Assembly: GCA_902603045.1 (NCBI GenBank)
Contig: CACKTH010000003.1
Location: 1-48,028, forward strand
DNA length: 48,028 nt
DNA from: an uncultured Pelagibacteraceae bacterium
GTDB lineage: Bacteria; Pseudomonadota; Alphaproteobacteria; Pelagibacterales; Pelagibacteraceae
Reading direction: 5' to 3'
Part shown: positions 8,936-17,324 of the stretch, piece after piece
How positions within the stretch are numbered: position 1 is the stretch's first letter
How the letters are laid out: each line of letters opens with the position of its first letter
Translations under genes and position numbers: made by a program
The notes under the pieces: model-generated
What the model saw: only the letters and a program-made list of their open reading frames with translations
The model's database searches: none
What the model was told of the DNA's origin: nothing

Positions 8936-9541
8936 GTGTCTACTACTGTTCCCTACTACGAGGATTTTTCCGAAATAAAAAAGAAAATTTGGTTAATGCT
9001 AACTGATGCGGTAACTAATAGATCATCTCCTTTTAGAATACCTGTTTTTTCGTGTGGAATTGAAAACGATATCGAAAGTAGAATTGTTGTTCTTAGAAAA
9101 TCAGATGAACAAAATAATTTAGTGCAATTCCACAGTGATATTAGATCTGATAAAATTAAAATCTTAGAAAAAAACCCTAATTCATCTATGTTATTTTATG
9201 ATAAAGATGAAAAAATTCAGGTTAGATTAAAAGTTGAAGCTATTATCAATCACAATAATGATATAACAAAACAATCTTGGGAAAAAACTCAACATATAAG
9301 TCGTAAATGTTACTTAGTAGATAATGGACCAGGTACAGAATCTGATATTCCAACATCTGGTTTAAAACCTGAATTAGATAATTTTGATTACACAAAAGAA
9401 CAAAGCGAAGAAGGATATAAAAACTTTACTGTTATACAGTGTAAAATTAAATCTATAGAATGGTTATATTTAGCTGCAAAAGGTCACCGTAGAGCTAGAT
9501 TTGATCTAGAAAATAATAAAGATAATTGGTTAGTTCCTTAA
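8936..9541 (+). CDS. PNPOx-like FMN-binding protein
   Basis: Predicted split-barrel flavoprotein of 201 residues in the pyridoxamine 5'-phosphate oxidase-like superfamily. Evidence is an N-terminal helix (EIKKKIWLMLTDAV), RNA-free barrel strands with SRIVVLRKSD and LVQFHSDIRSDKI (the FMN phosphate site), SSMLFYDKDEKIQVRLK and a C-terminal HRRARFDLENN-W-VP segment. It begins with GTG two bases after the dehydrogenase stop; no better ATG lies nearby. The stop codon TAA is shared with the convergent hydratase gene through TTAA. Whether it oxidises pyridoxamine phosphate is uncertain. Confidence 0.85.
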   Translation: MSTTVPYYEDFSEIKKKIWLMLTDAVTNRSSPFRIPVFSCGIENDIESRIVVLRKSDEQNNLVQFHSDIRSDKIKILEKNPNSSMLFYDKDEKIQVRLKVEAIINHNNDITKQSWEKTQHISRKCYLVDNGPGTESDIPTSGLKPELDNFDYTKEQSEEGYKNFTVIQCKIKSIEWLYLAAKGHRRARFDLENNKDNWLVP

Positions 9542-10320
9542 TTAAACGTTGCCGTTACATCTCCAAACGTTGAGGATGTTACTTCAACTAATTTTTTTTC
9601 ATTAATTGGGACTGGAAAACCATAAGCTCCTGTTAAAATTAAATCACCTTTTTTTAAATAATTATTTTTTCTAGCTTGTTCTTTAATTAACCACTCTATT
9701 TCTGAAAGCATATCATTTGGCCATATTTTGTTAATCCAAGAATCTATTACTTCTTTATCATATATAAGTTTAAGATCAGTCTCGACTTTTTCAGAGGGTA
9801 GTTTTATTTCAGGACCTATTACAATTCCTGCATGAATAGCGTTATTTGCTAAAAGTTCTGCTCCATATGGTTCATTTCCATAAAAAACTAAATTATGAAT
9901 TTCTATTACAGTATAAATTCCTTTAATCGACTCTAATATATAATCAAATGAAGTTAGCTCAGGTTTTAAGTCAGAATTTAATATAATTCCAAATTCTGCC
10001 TCCATTGCAGGATTGGTATAATCTTTTTTTTTTAGGATTGCCCCACTATAGTGTAATTCACTTTTCCAAAGGTATCCAGAAGCAGGCTGAATAAACCCCA
10101 TTTTTTTTTGAGTATCTTTAGAAACACATCCTATCTTATAACCAATAACCTCTTCGCCTCTCTTCTCTCTTAATCTTGCTACATTTGATTGGATAATAAG
10201 AGCATCTTGATTGGTTATTTTAATTTTATCCTTAAAAATTATGCTTGGATTTTTATTATCATAATCTTCTAAAATTTTATTTGAAATTAAATCTAACTCT
10301 TGTTGAGAAATATTACTCAC
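9538..10320 (-). CDS. 2-keto-4-pentenoate hydratase-like protein (FAH fold)
   Basis: Member of the MhpD/HpcG hydratase and decarboxylase group, acting on 2-oxo-enoic acids with a divalent metal. The 260-residue protein has VIGYKIG near 77-83, GYLWKSEL and AMEAEFGIILN (the E-x-E metal-ligand pair), and a C-terminal GDLILTGAYGFPVP loop. The start is GTG, overlapping the upstream TAG by one base. It follows directly the first HExxH protein gene, but no shared function is evident. It contains an A10 run without frameshift. Confidence 0.88.
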   Translation of the reverse strand: MSNISQQELDLISNKILEDYDNKNPSIIFKDKIKITNQDALIIQSNVARLREKRGEEVIGYKIGCVSKDTQKKMGFIQPASGYLWKSELHYSGAILKKKDYTNPAMEAEFGIILNSDLKPELTSFDYILESIKGIYTVIEIHNLVFYGNEPYGAELLANNAIHAGIVIGPEIKLPSEKVETDLKLIYDKEVIDSWINKIWPNDMLSEIEWLIKEQARKNNYLKKGDLILTGAYGFPVPINEKKLVEVTSSTFGDVTATFN

Positions 10321-11657
10321 TAGTGTGATTTTGGATCCATATCATATGCTCTTTGAGCTTCTACATCGTTAAATATTTTAATCAATCCATCATAATTTCT
10401 TGCCCAGTAAGAAAACTTACAATTAGAACCGCCATTTCTATAATTCCACTTACCATTTTTTAAATCTTTTTTTTGTTTTTCTCTTAGTTTGACTAATTTT
10501 TTATGATTATATTTTCCCCATTCATTTAAACATATAAGTTTAAATGGATCGTAAGGGTCTTGTGATGTTGGAGTTAAGTAGACAGAGTCTTCTCCTTTTG
10601 GACATCCTTCTACATCATGAACATAAGCTTTACCAAAAAACATGTGTTTAGAATCAGTATCTTGGCCGCTGCTAAAATGAGCTTTTTTACTCATTCCAGG
10701 AACACAGGCAAAACCTCCACCCATTGCATGGTGCATTTCATGAAGTGCAGTTTTAATCATACTACTTTTATTTTGATTATATTTATTTTTGAGAAACATT
10801 GATGCCATTCCTACTCCACCTTCTCCACCATCTACACTTGTTACATCTGCAAATGTAAAATAAACTTTTTTAGGATTATTAAATCCATTTAACCATAACC
10901 ATCCTTTGTAATTTCCGTTTATATATTTGTGAAATTCTTTTCTTTCTTTGTTTAATCTTATAAAGGTAACGTCTAATTTTCCATCTTTTCGGTAATCATA
11001 CTTATATTTTTTTGCACCGGAAGACCCTTTGGTTTTTTTACTAAATTTTTCAAAGATAGCATTCATTTTGTCTGCATATTCCTCAATTTTACCATTTATA
11101 TCTAGCTCACGATCTTTATCGCTCATTGTCAGCATATATATAAAATGAACTTGATAATCATCATTTACATCAGGCTGGTCTTCAAAAAATCTTCCTGGTT
11201 TTTTATCTAATTGTGCTTGCTTTTCTTCTAACACTTTTGCTTCAGCTAATTCTGGTTTTGCTTTAGCTAATTTTACTTTTTTTTTGTTTGATTCTTTAGC
11301 TTTGTCGTATTTCCACACCTTTTCTTCATTAACGGCATATAGGTAACAGTCTTCATCTGGCATATATTTCTTAGCGGATTTTAAACAGCTTTTATATGCT
11401 TTCTGATGAAGAGTTTCTAAATTTTTTCCTTTTTTTGATCCCCAAACCACATCCTCAGCGTTACAACTCGCATAGAGAATGACATTTATCTTCCTATCTT
11501 TTTCTAAATATATTTTCTTGAGTTTTTTGTGCTCCCTTTTAAGTGCTACTTTACACTGTTCCAAATATAAATATCCTGTTCCAGGCTCATTAATGCCCGC
11601 ATTAGCATTGGAAAGCCATAAAAAACTAAGTATTAATATTCCTATTATTTTTTCCAC
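10320..11657 (-). CDS. exported HExxH protein, unrecognised family, with N-terminal four-Cys module
   Basis: I do not recognise this as a named family. The 445-residue protein has a signal peptide (1-20, ending SNANA), a four-Cys module (C35, C65, C91, C104) ending in CYLYAVNEEKVW, a Lys/Glu-rich linker (about 115-155), then a domain shared with the genes at 11645 and 33009. That domain holds GRFFEDQPD, DYRKDGKLDVTFIRL, GFNNPKKVYFTFAD, the zinc-type motif HEMHH (306-310), H327 exactly 17 residues after the last His, and DSVYLTPTSQDPYDPF. HExxH followed by a conserved His suggests an exported zinc metalloprotease; activity is unproven. The stop overlaps the start of the next gene (TAGTG). Confidence 0.8.
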   Translation of the reverse strand: MEKIIGILILSFLWLSNANAGINEPGTGYLYLEQCKVALKREHKKLKKIYLEKDRKINVILYASCNAEDVVWGSKKGKNLETLHQKAYKSCLKSAKKYMPDEDCYLYAVNEEKVWKYDKAKESNKKKVKLAKAKPELAEAKVLEEKQAQLDKKPGRFFEDQPDVNDDYQVHFIYMLTMSDKDRELDINGKIEEYADKMNAIFEKFSKKTKGSSGAKKYKYDYRKDGKLDVTFIRLNKERKEFHKYINGNYKGWLWLNGFNNPKKVYFTFADVTSVDGGEGGVGMASMFLKNKYNQNKSSMIKTALHEMHHAMGGGFACVPGMSKKAHFSSGQDTDSKHMFFGKAYVHDVEGCPKGEDSVYLTPTSQDPYDPFKLICLNEWGKYNHKKLVKLREKQKKDLKNGKWNYRNGGSNCKFSYWARNYDGLIKIFNDVEAQRAYDMDPKSH

Positions 11658-12511
11658 TTCTTAAACCAATCCTCTTTAGCGTATTCAGTTAACTTATAAG
11701 TACACCACTCATTTTTTCTTCCTTTGAGTAATTTTTTATGAGTATATCTAGCTGGTATTTCGTAATTTCCGGGTGGGTTGCCTCGTTTCTTTTGTCCAAG
11801 AGCACAAGCAATTTGCAACGGATCAAAAGAATTGTCTGATGTTGGAGTTAAATAAACAGAGTCTTTCAAATCAGGACATGTTGGATCTTTATGATCGTAA
11901 ATAGCTTTTCCAAATTTTTTTGATAGATCTTGGCTAAGAATACCTGTACTTAAATGAGCTCCATTTTTAACTCCTTTAGTGCAAGGCATAGCAAACCCAT
12001 TACCATGAAGTAATTCATGGATTGCTATTTTTGTTATTTGACCTGAGGCTCTTTTAATAAATAAATATCCGTGATGAGGTCCCATTTGACCACCATCTCC
12101 ACTAGATGCATCAGTAAAAGAAAAATACATTTTTTTTGGATTATTAAATCCTTGTTTTTGCAAATAATAATCTGGATAATTAACATTCCATCCACCTTTT
12201 CTAGCCTTCCGATCCATTCTTGCAAATGAAATATCAAGTTTGCCGTCTTTCCTATAGTCAAACTTTAATCTTTGTTTGTTACCAGTCATCTTAAAAAATA
12301 AATCATCAATTTTCTTAACTTCTTTTTCAATCCAACCATTAATATCTCTCTCTTTATCTTTAGTTTTTTTAGCCAGAAGGTAAATAAAATGAATTTGGTA
12401 ATCGTCAGTTATATCTGGTTGGTCTTGAAAAAATCTGCCTTGTTTTTCATCAGATGCAAATAAAGATGGACTAAATAATGTGATTATTAGAATTAAAAAT
12501 ATTTTTTTCAT
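11645..12511 (-). CDS. exported HExxH protein, minimal paralogue
   Basis: The shortest (288 residues) of three related proteins in the window: signal peptide (1-19), then directly the shared domain. Motifs in order are GRFFQDQPDITDDYQIHFIY (25-44), ERDINGWIE, DYRKDGKLDISFAR (85-98), GFNNPKKMYFSFTD (121-134), HELLH (165-169), C177, H186 (17 after H169), SVYLTPTSDNSFDPLQ and a C-terminal RYTHKKLL. Cysteines at 177, 212, 236 and 270 could form two disulfides. It lacks the four-Cys module of its neighbour and overlaps that gene by 13 bases. Likely a secreted metallopeptidase-like protein; the fold is not recognised beyond the motif. Confidence 0.8.
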   Translation of the reverse strand: MKKIFLILIITLFSPSLFASDEKQGRFFQDQPDITDDYQIHFIYLLAKKTKDKERDINGWIEKEVKKIDDLFFKMTGNKQRLKFDYRKDGKLDISFARMDRKARKGGWNVNYPDYYLQKQGFNNPKKMYFSFTDASSGDGGQMGPHHGYLFIKRASGQITKIAIHELLHGNGFAMPCTKGVKNGAHLSTGILSQDLSKKFGKAIYDHKDPTCPDLKDSVYLTPTSDNSFDPLQIACALGQKKRGNPPGNYEIPARYTHKKLLKGRKNEWCTYKLTEYAKEDWFKKWKK

Positions 12512-12573
12512 TAATTAAATAATGTATTTATATAATCAAAATTATCTAGTTAAACTTTTTGAATCATTAATAA

Positions 12574-13437
12574 TTATTTTTCTAAAATAGGATATATTTC
12601 TGGAGTTAGATTTGGTGAGATAAATAATGTTATTGCAGCAATCAAATGAACTAAAATAAAGACATATGTTATCGGAAAGACGATATCATTTATTTTTGCT
12701 TTAGATGGATCAGGATAAAATAACCTTTCAGGATTTGATTTAAATTCTTCAGGGATTTTATCTAACTCTTTTAAATTTTTAATCTGTTCTTTACTTATTA
12801 ATTTATAAAAATAGAACATAGCTGTTACTGCAATAAAAAGTATAAATATGGTGCTGTAAAAAAAGAAATCCAAAAATACATTATAGGAAGCATGAAATAC
12901 AACAGATAAAAGGAATATATAAAAATAATTATTTTTATTTTTATAATACAGAAGATTAAGAGCAATAAATAAACCCATAAAAGCACCTGTAACAAAATGC
13001 ATAAATGTTGGCAAAATTCTTACAAAAGACATATACGTCCATGAGATATTAAATTTGTCAGCTCTAAAAACATAATCAATATTTTCATACGCAGAAAAAC
13101 CTAAAGAAACAGCCACTCCATAAACAATTCCATCCATTGGCTCTTCCATTAAATGTGAAAAGAAAAAGAACAAAATTAAAAATTTCCATAGTTCCTCTTG
13201 AAAAGCTACTCTAGATAAATGATTGTAGACTGATTTGCCAAAATAAGATCCTTGAATTTTGTTCCAACAAAAATCATCATAAAAAATTTCATTAACTAAT
13301 ACCACCGGAAGAACAATCATTATTCCTAGGAAAAAAGCTTGAAAAACATGTACTGGTGACTCTCTAAATTTATCTTTAAAATAAAAAAAAAGTAAAATTA
13401 AGATCGCTGGTGAAATTGAAAATAATATTTTCAACAT
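12574..13437 (-). CDS. PrsW-family intramembrane glutamic protease
   Basis: Predicted polytopic membrane protease. The 287 residues contain the PrsW motifs in order: EELWK (81-85, the catalytic Glu pair), MDGIVYGVAVSLGFSAYENI (101-120), a His at 147 in LPTFMHFVTGAFMG, and FHASYN (181-186). About eight membrane segments surround them. In Bacillus, PrsW cuts an anti-sigma factor; many relatives have no known substrate. Here it sits between exported HExxH proteins, so an envelope-signalling or maturation role for them is possible. No sigma or anti-sigma gene is seen nearby. Confidence 0.88.
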   Translation of the reverse strand: MLKILFSISPAILILLFFYFKDKFRESPVHVFQAFFLGIMIVLPVVLVNEIFYDDFCWNKIQGSYFGKSVYNHLSRVAFQEELWKFLILFFFFSHLMEEPMDGIVYGVAVSLGFSAYENIDYVFRADKFNISWTYMSFVRILPTFMHFVTGAFMGLFIALNLLYYKNKNNYFYIFLLSVVFHASYNVFLDFFFYSTIFILFIAVTAMFYFYKLISKEQIKNLKELDKIPEEFKSNPERLFYPDPSKAKINDIVFPITYVFILVHLIAAITLFISPNLTPEIYPILEK

Positions 13438-13445
13438 AATATATT

Positions 13446-13736
13446 TTAAAAACCTTTAATTATTATATTAGTGCCTTCAGAATTATCTAATCTTATTTGT
13501 TTAATTGGTTTATATTCTTCTGAATTATACCACTCTAGCGCTCTCTCATAGCTTGGAAATTTTAGAATAATTATTCTTGGAAATTTAGTTTCACCATCAA
13601 ATATTTGATATTCACCATTTCTAACTAAAAACTCTCCATCAAATTTTTTTACGATTGGATTAACTTTTTCAATATACTCTTTATAATTTTCTGGATTATT
13701 TACCCTTAATTGTGCAATTACATACCCTGCTGGCAT
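13446..13736 (-). CDS. DUF1330 family protein
   Basis: Small cytoplasmic dimeric alpha-beta barrel protein of 96 residues. MPAGYVIAQLRVNNPENYKE at the start, FLVRNGEYQIFDG in the middle and RALEWYNSEEYKPIKQIR near the end are typical of DUF1330. No enzymatic role is established for the family. The first 70 bases recur at 15007-15076, where they form the start of a broken neighbour. It lies 9 bases upstream of the prsW-like gene. Confidence 0.9.
   Translation of the reverse strand: MPAGYVIAQLRVNNPENYKEYIEKVNPIVKKFDGEFLVRNGEYQIFDGETKFPRIIILKFPSYERALEWYNSEEYKPIKQIRLDNSEGTNIIIKGF
13667..13736 (-). repeat. direct repeat copy A: 5' end of DUF1330 gene
   Basis: These 70 bases, from the ATG to codon 23 of the intact DUF1330 gene, match 15007-15076 at 64 of 70 positions. 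The far 32 bases (13667-13698) are identical in both copies. The repeat period is 1340 bases, and both copies are in the same orientation. Confidence 0.85.
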
Positions 13737-13811
13737 ATTTTCTCTCTAAAAATTTAATTTATTTAAACAATTTAATGAATTTTCAATACTATATTTACTT
13801 AATCTTATCAT

Positions 13812-15076
13812 TTAGAAATTACACTCCATCGGGTAAGTATTAACTAGTTTTTTATTTGCATAATTGTCAATAAATTTAAGGCGGTTTTTTATTCCTTCTG
13901 ACACTTTTTTAAAATCAGATTTTTTTATTCTTTCTGGTTTACATCTTAATCCAACCCAAGCAACCACGGACTCAGCAAGATCTTCGTCAATATTTGTTGT
14001 TGCATATTTTGATATAAATTTTGAGTCTTGATTTCTTGTAAATTTGAAATCATCAGAGTATGAGATGGCTCTAAAGACAAAATGACCTGCCTCATGTAAA
14101 AGTGTTTCTTGGAAATAAGGTTTTTTAAAATTAGATGCTTCTGAAGTAATATCAATAATAAGTGTTCCATTTGGAGCAGCCATTGCTGCTGCAGAAATTT
14201 TTTTTCCTTTGTTATTTTTAGAATAAATTTTATTTTTTAAAGATGTTTGCCCTATTATAACTTTTGGTTAAAAAATATGGAAGTTGTCCAATTGCATATG
14301 AGAGATTATAGGCAATGTCCTCAACTTTTTTCTTGTTAAATTTTGGATGAAATCTAAGCATAATCTGATGATTATTTTTATATAATGCCTTATAAATATA
14401 AACATTTTCATACAAATTAAAATTATCTGGATCACTTTCTTCCATTTTTAAATTTTTACTACCAACAAATTCTAAATTTAAAAAAACTAGATGGATCTTT
14501 TTTTTTTATTATATTTTTTTCAAAATCACTCATTTTTTCATCAGTAAATATTGGAATTGCATCATAGTTTGGTAAAACTCGCTTTTTTTTTGAATGAATT
14601 TTGATTAAATTTTTCATTTTATCCTCTGATAATTCCCATACAATTTTTTCATTTAAAGAAAATAAATAACATTCACCGTTACCTTTTTTTTTTGAATTTT
14701 TTGAACAATTTTTAAAAGCTTTTGTGTGAGCTTTTTCAATATTTTTAGAAGATTGCCAAGTCCACGAATATTCTCCACTTGAAGTATCGCATGCTAAATA
14801 CACAACGCCTTTATGTTTTGGTTTTTTTTCTAAATTTTCTTGTAACTCAATGTAGGCATCAAGTGCACCTATTGTACACTTCAAACTATTTATTTTTCCT
14901 GGTTCTTTAATTTCTGCTTGAGAATAATTAGAAAAAGAAAAAAATAATAATATTAAGAATAAAATTATTTTTTTATAAAATTTAAAATACTGATTTCGAA
15001 TACCTGTTTCAATATACTCTTTATAATTTTCTGGATTAGTTGCTCTCAATTGTGCAATTACATACCCTGCAGACAT
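13812..15076 (-). pseudogene. frameshifted HExxH protein fused to a DUF1330 5' end
   Basis: Three adjacent reading frames (15076-14459, 14445-14230, 14183-13812) together form one protein homologous to the four-Cys and C-terminal parts of the MORN gene next door. Frame 1 starts with 24 DUF1330 residues, then a signal peptide (about 35-54) and a four-Cys module (C67, C96, C124, C136). Removing one base from the A7/T7 run at 14480-14486 restores SSFLNLEFVGSK into frame 2. Removing one base from the run at 14233-14238 joins frame 2 to frame 3. Frame 3 carries HEAGH and DEDLAESVVAWVGLRCKPERI, matching HELTH and NEDLAETVLWWYASRCKVDRI of the neighbour. A decayed gene, or one relying on slippage. 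Confidence 0.8.
15007..15076 (-). repeat. direct repeat copy B: DUF1330 5' end at start of broken HExxH gene
   Basis: Second copy of the repeat described at 13667-13736. It supplies the start codon and ribosome-binding site (AAGGGGA) to the broken HExxH gene. The match ends where codons for a hydrophobic signal peptide begin, marking a recombination joint near 15006. Confidence 0.85.
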
Positions 15077-15086
15077 TTATTCCCCT

Positions 15087-16791
15087 TTAATCTTTCTTAT
15101 TAATACAGTTAGATGGATGCGTGTCATAATTTTGTTCATCTAGGTATTTAAAACGATTAGTTAAAAATTTATTAACTTTTTCATTATTTTTTTTAGAAAT
15201 TCTATCTACTTTACACCTTGATGCATACCACCATAAAACTGTTTCAGCTAAGTCTTCATTTCCTGGTAAATTCCATGCGTATTCTGAAATATAATACTTG
15301 TCAGTACTAACAGCATTTAACCATTTTTTTCTCGTTAACAGATCCATCCCACCACCAATCGAGTGAAGCGTGTGTTAATTCATGAAACATTAGCTCTTCA
15401 GCATATTTCTTATTTTCATTTGTAAGATAATCTGTGTGAATTACTATGGTACCTTGTCCTCCTGCCCATCCTGCTTTGCCTTTATGTATAGTTATTTCTT
15501 TAACATTTTTTTTTAAAAATTTTGGCATTTGCCCATATATTTTTGCCCATTTAATTGCTTGTTTTTTTGCCTTTTTATCAGTTTTAAATTCATCATTAAC
15601 ATTTATTAATATATCCTTACTATTCTCAAAAGTTGCGTTAAAGACAAAAACTGTAAAACTACTTTTACCCCAACCATCTTTTGTGTATTTGTTTGATAAG
15701 GTTCTCACATCGTAACCCATTACTTTTTTTTTCTCTACAAATGATAAATTTATAAAATTATTTGGGTCTTTTTTGTTTATTATGTCTCCATCTTTCCACT
15801 CACTACCACCTTTAAAAATAAAATTTTTGCTTAAACTTATAGTTTTTACAGGTTTGTCCATCTCCCATATTGCAACTTGTTTTACACCATCGTTCCAAAT
15901 CATTGTTCCTTCACCATGTCTATTATTATTTTTCCATTCACCATTATAGACACCTCCGCCACTCTTATAAAAATATTTACCTTTTCCAGTTCTTTGACCA
16001 TTTACCCAATCACCTTCATATCTATCTCCATTTGGCCAAGTACCAATTCCAAAACCATGCATATTTTGCATTTTCCACTCACCAACATATTTAAAGCCTT
16101 TTTCCCAAACACCTGTCCCCTTTCCATTATCACAATTACCTTCAACACAACCAATTGCAGTTCCACTCGAGCTTCTCTCGATTAAATTTCCATTTCTCCA
16201 CTCTCCAGATTGTGTTGTGCCGTTTGCGAATATAAAGGTTCCTTGCCCGTCAGCTTGTCCATTTTTTCTTCCACCGATATATTTATCTCCATTTGCCCAA
16301 GTAACTGTTCCTTGACCATCTTCTAAACCAAACTTCCAATCACCGATATATTTTGTTCCATCAACCCATTTAAAAGTGCCTAGACCATGTGGTTTTTGAT
16401 TTTTCCAATCTCCATTATATTTATCCCCATTAGGCCATTTAAAAGTTCCTTTCCCATTGATGCAATTACCTTTTATGCAGCCAGTCTTTATCGCTGTTTT
16501 TTTTTCTAAAAATTTTTTTTTGCCAATTGCAAAAAGTTTACACTCACCATTAATTCCCTTTTCTTTTCTATGTTTTTCACAATCATTAAATCCATCTTGC
16601 TTCTCTGTTCCACGTCCGTACTCACATTTTCCATCATTGCCAACTACAACAAAAAGATGATCATTAGAGCCTTGATTTAAAAGATCGGCGTAAACTTCAT
16701 CAACTATCCAATCACATATTTGTTGATTTTCTGCTTTAGTTGTTTCGCACCATATCAAGCTAAAAAATATGGTTACTAATATTTTTTTCAT
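15087..16791 (-). CDS. exported MORN-repeat protein with C-terminal HExxH domain, frameshifted near 3' end
   Basis: Frame 1 (16791-15307) gives 494 residues: signal peptide (1-20), four-Cys module (C26, C56, C71, C84), eight MORN repeats (about 113-315, consensus GxGTxxWxNGxKYxGxWKNG), then a domain with HELTH at 470-474. It stops shortly after GSVNEKK. Dropping one base from the A7 run (plus-strand T7, 15324-15330) continues in frame to 15087 with WLNAVSTDKYYISEYAW and NEDLAETVLWWYASRCKVDRI, giving about 567 residues. The Glu of EDLAE is a good third zinc ligand. The same C-terminal domain is in the broken neighbour. MORN repeats may bind lipid or protein at the envelope. The start directly follows the gamma carbonic anhydrase stop. 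Confidence 0.82.
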
Positions 16792-17304
16792 TTAAAATAT
16801 TGATTTTGAATACCGTTTCCAGTTATCTTGATAATGTTTAGCGTTTTCTGTTATTTTACCTATCTCCTCATCAGTAAGTTTTCTGACTACTCTTCCTGGT
16901 GCTCCAACTACTAACGAGTTATCTGGAATTTCTTTGTTTTCAGTTATTAATGCTTTTGCACCAATGATGCAGTTTTTGCCTATTTTCGCATTATTTAAAA
17001 TGACAGCTCCAATACCAATTAAACTGTTATCTCCAATCGTACATCCATGAAGCATAACGATATGACCAATAGTTACGTCTTTACCTATTTTTAATGGACA
17101 ACCTGGATCAGTATGTAAAACACTTCCATCCTGAACATTTGAACCTTCTCCAACATGAATGTTTTCATTATCCCCTCTAATTACAGCATTAAACCAAACA
17201 CTGGAGTTTTTTTCTAAAGTGACATCTCCTATTATAGTTGCATTTGGTGCTACCCAATTTTCGCCAGAGTTTTTTGGTTTTTTATCTTTTAAATCGTAAA
17301 ACAT
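16792..17304 (-). CDS. gamma carbonic anhydrase-like hexapeptide-repeat protein
   Basis: Left-handed beta-helix protein of 170 residues in the gamma carbonic anhydrase/YrdA/PaaY group. Hexapeptide repeats run from about 20 to 140 (VAPNATIIGDVTL, then GDNSLIGIGAVILNNAKIG). The three zinc-ligand His are visible in VLHTD and in IGHIVMLHG, and RGDN plus QDGSVLH are family motifs. Whether it hydrates CO2 or is a thioesterase-like relative cannot be told. First gene of the minus-strand run that includes the MORN protein. Confidence 0.9.
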   Translation of the reverse strand: MFYDLKDKKPKNSGENWVAPNATIIGDVTLEKNSSVWFNAVIRGDNENIHVGEGSNVQDGSVLHTDPGCPLKIGKDVTIGHIVMLHGCTIGDNSLIGIGAVILNNAKIGKNCIIGAKALITENKEIPDNSLVVGAPGRVVRKLTDEEIGKITENAKHYQDNWKRYSKSIF

Positions 17305-17324
17305 TATTGATATATTATTACATT

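Noticed and set aside
13946..14170. Alternative minus-strand frame inside the broken HExxH gene
   Set aside because: It overlaps the frame carrying HEAGH and EDLAE, which aligns with the neighbouring gene; the alternative is Leu-rich low-complexity translation.
14230..15330. Frameshifts explained as general homopolymer sequencing error
   Set aside because: Not excluded, but longer runs in mtnA, the hydratase and the beta-hydroxyacid dehydrogenase are in frame, and all three shifts cluster in two related genes, so I kept a biological cause as at least equally likely.
15870..16185. Plus-strand open frames opposite the MORN repeats
   Set aside because: They are antisense readings of the repeat codons, His/Tyr/Phe-rich, without start signals.
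17238..17324. Upstream extension of the thioredoxin-fold frame
   Set aside because: It overlaps the divergent gamma carbonic anhydrase coding start, shows no family similarity, and the ATG at 17325 gives the expected N-terminus.
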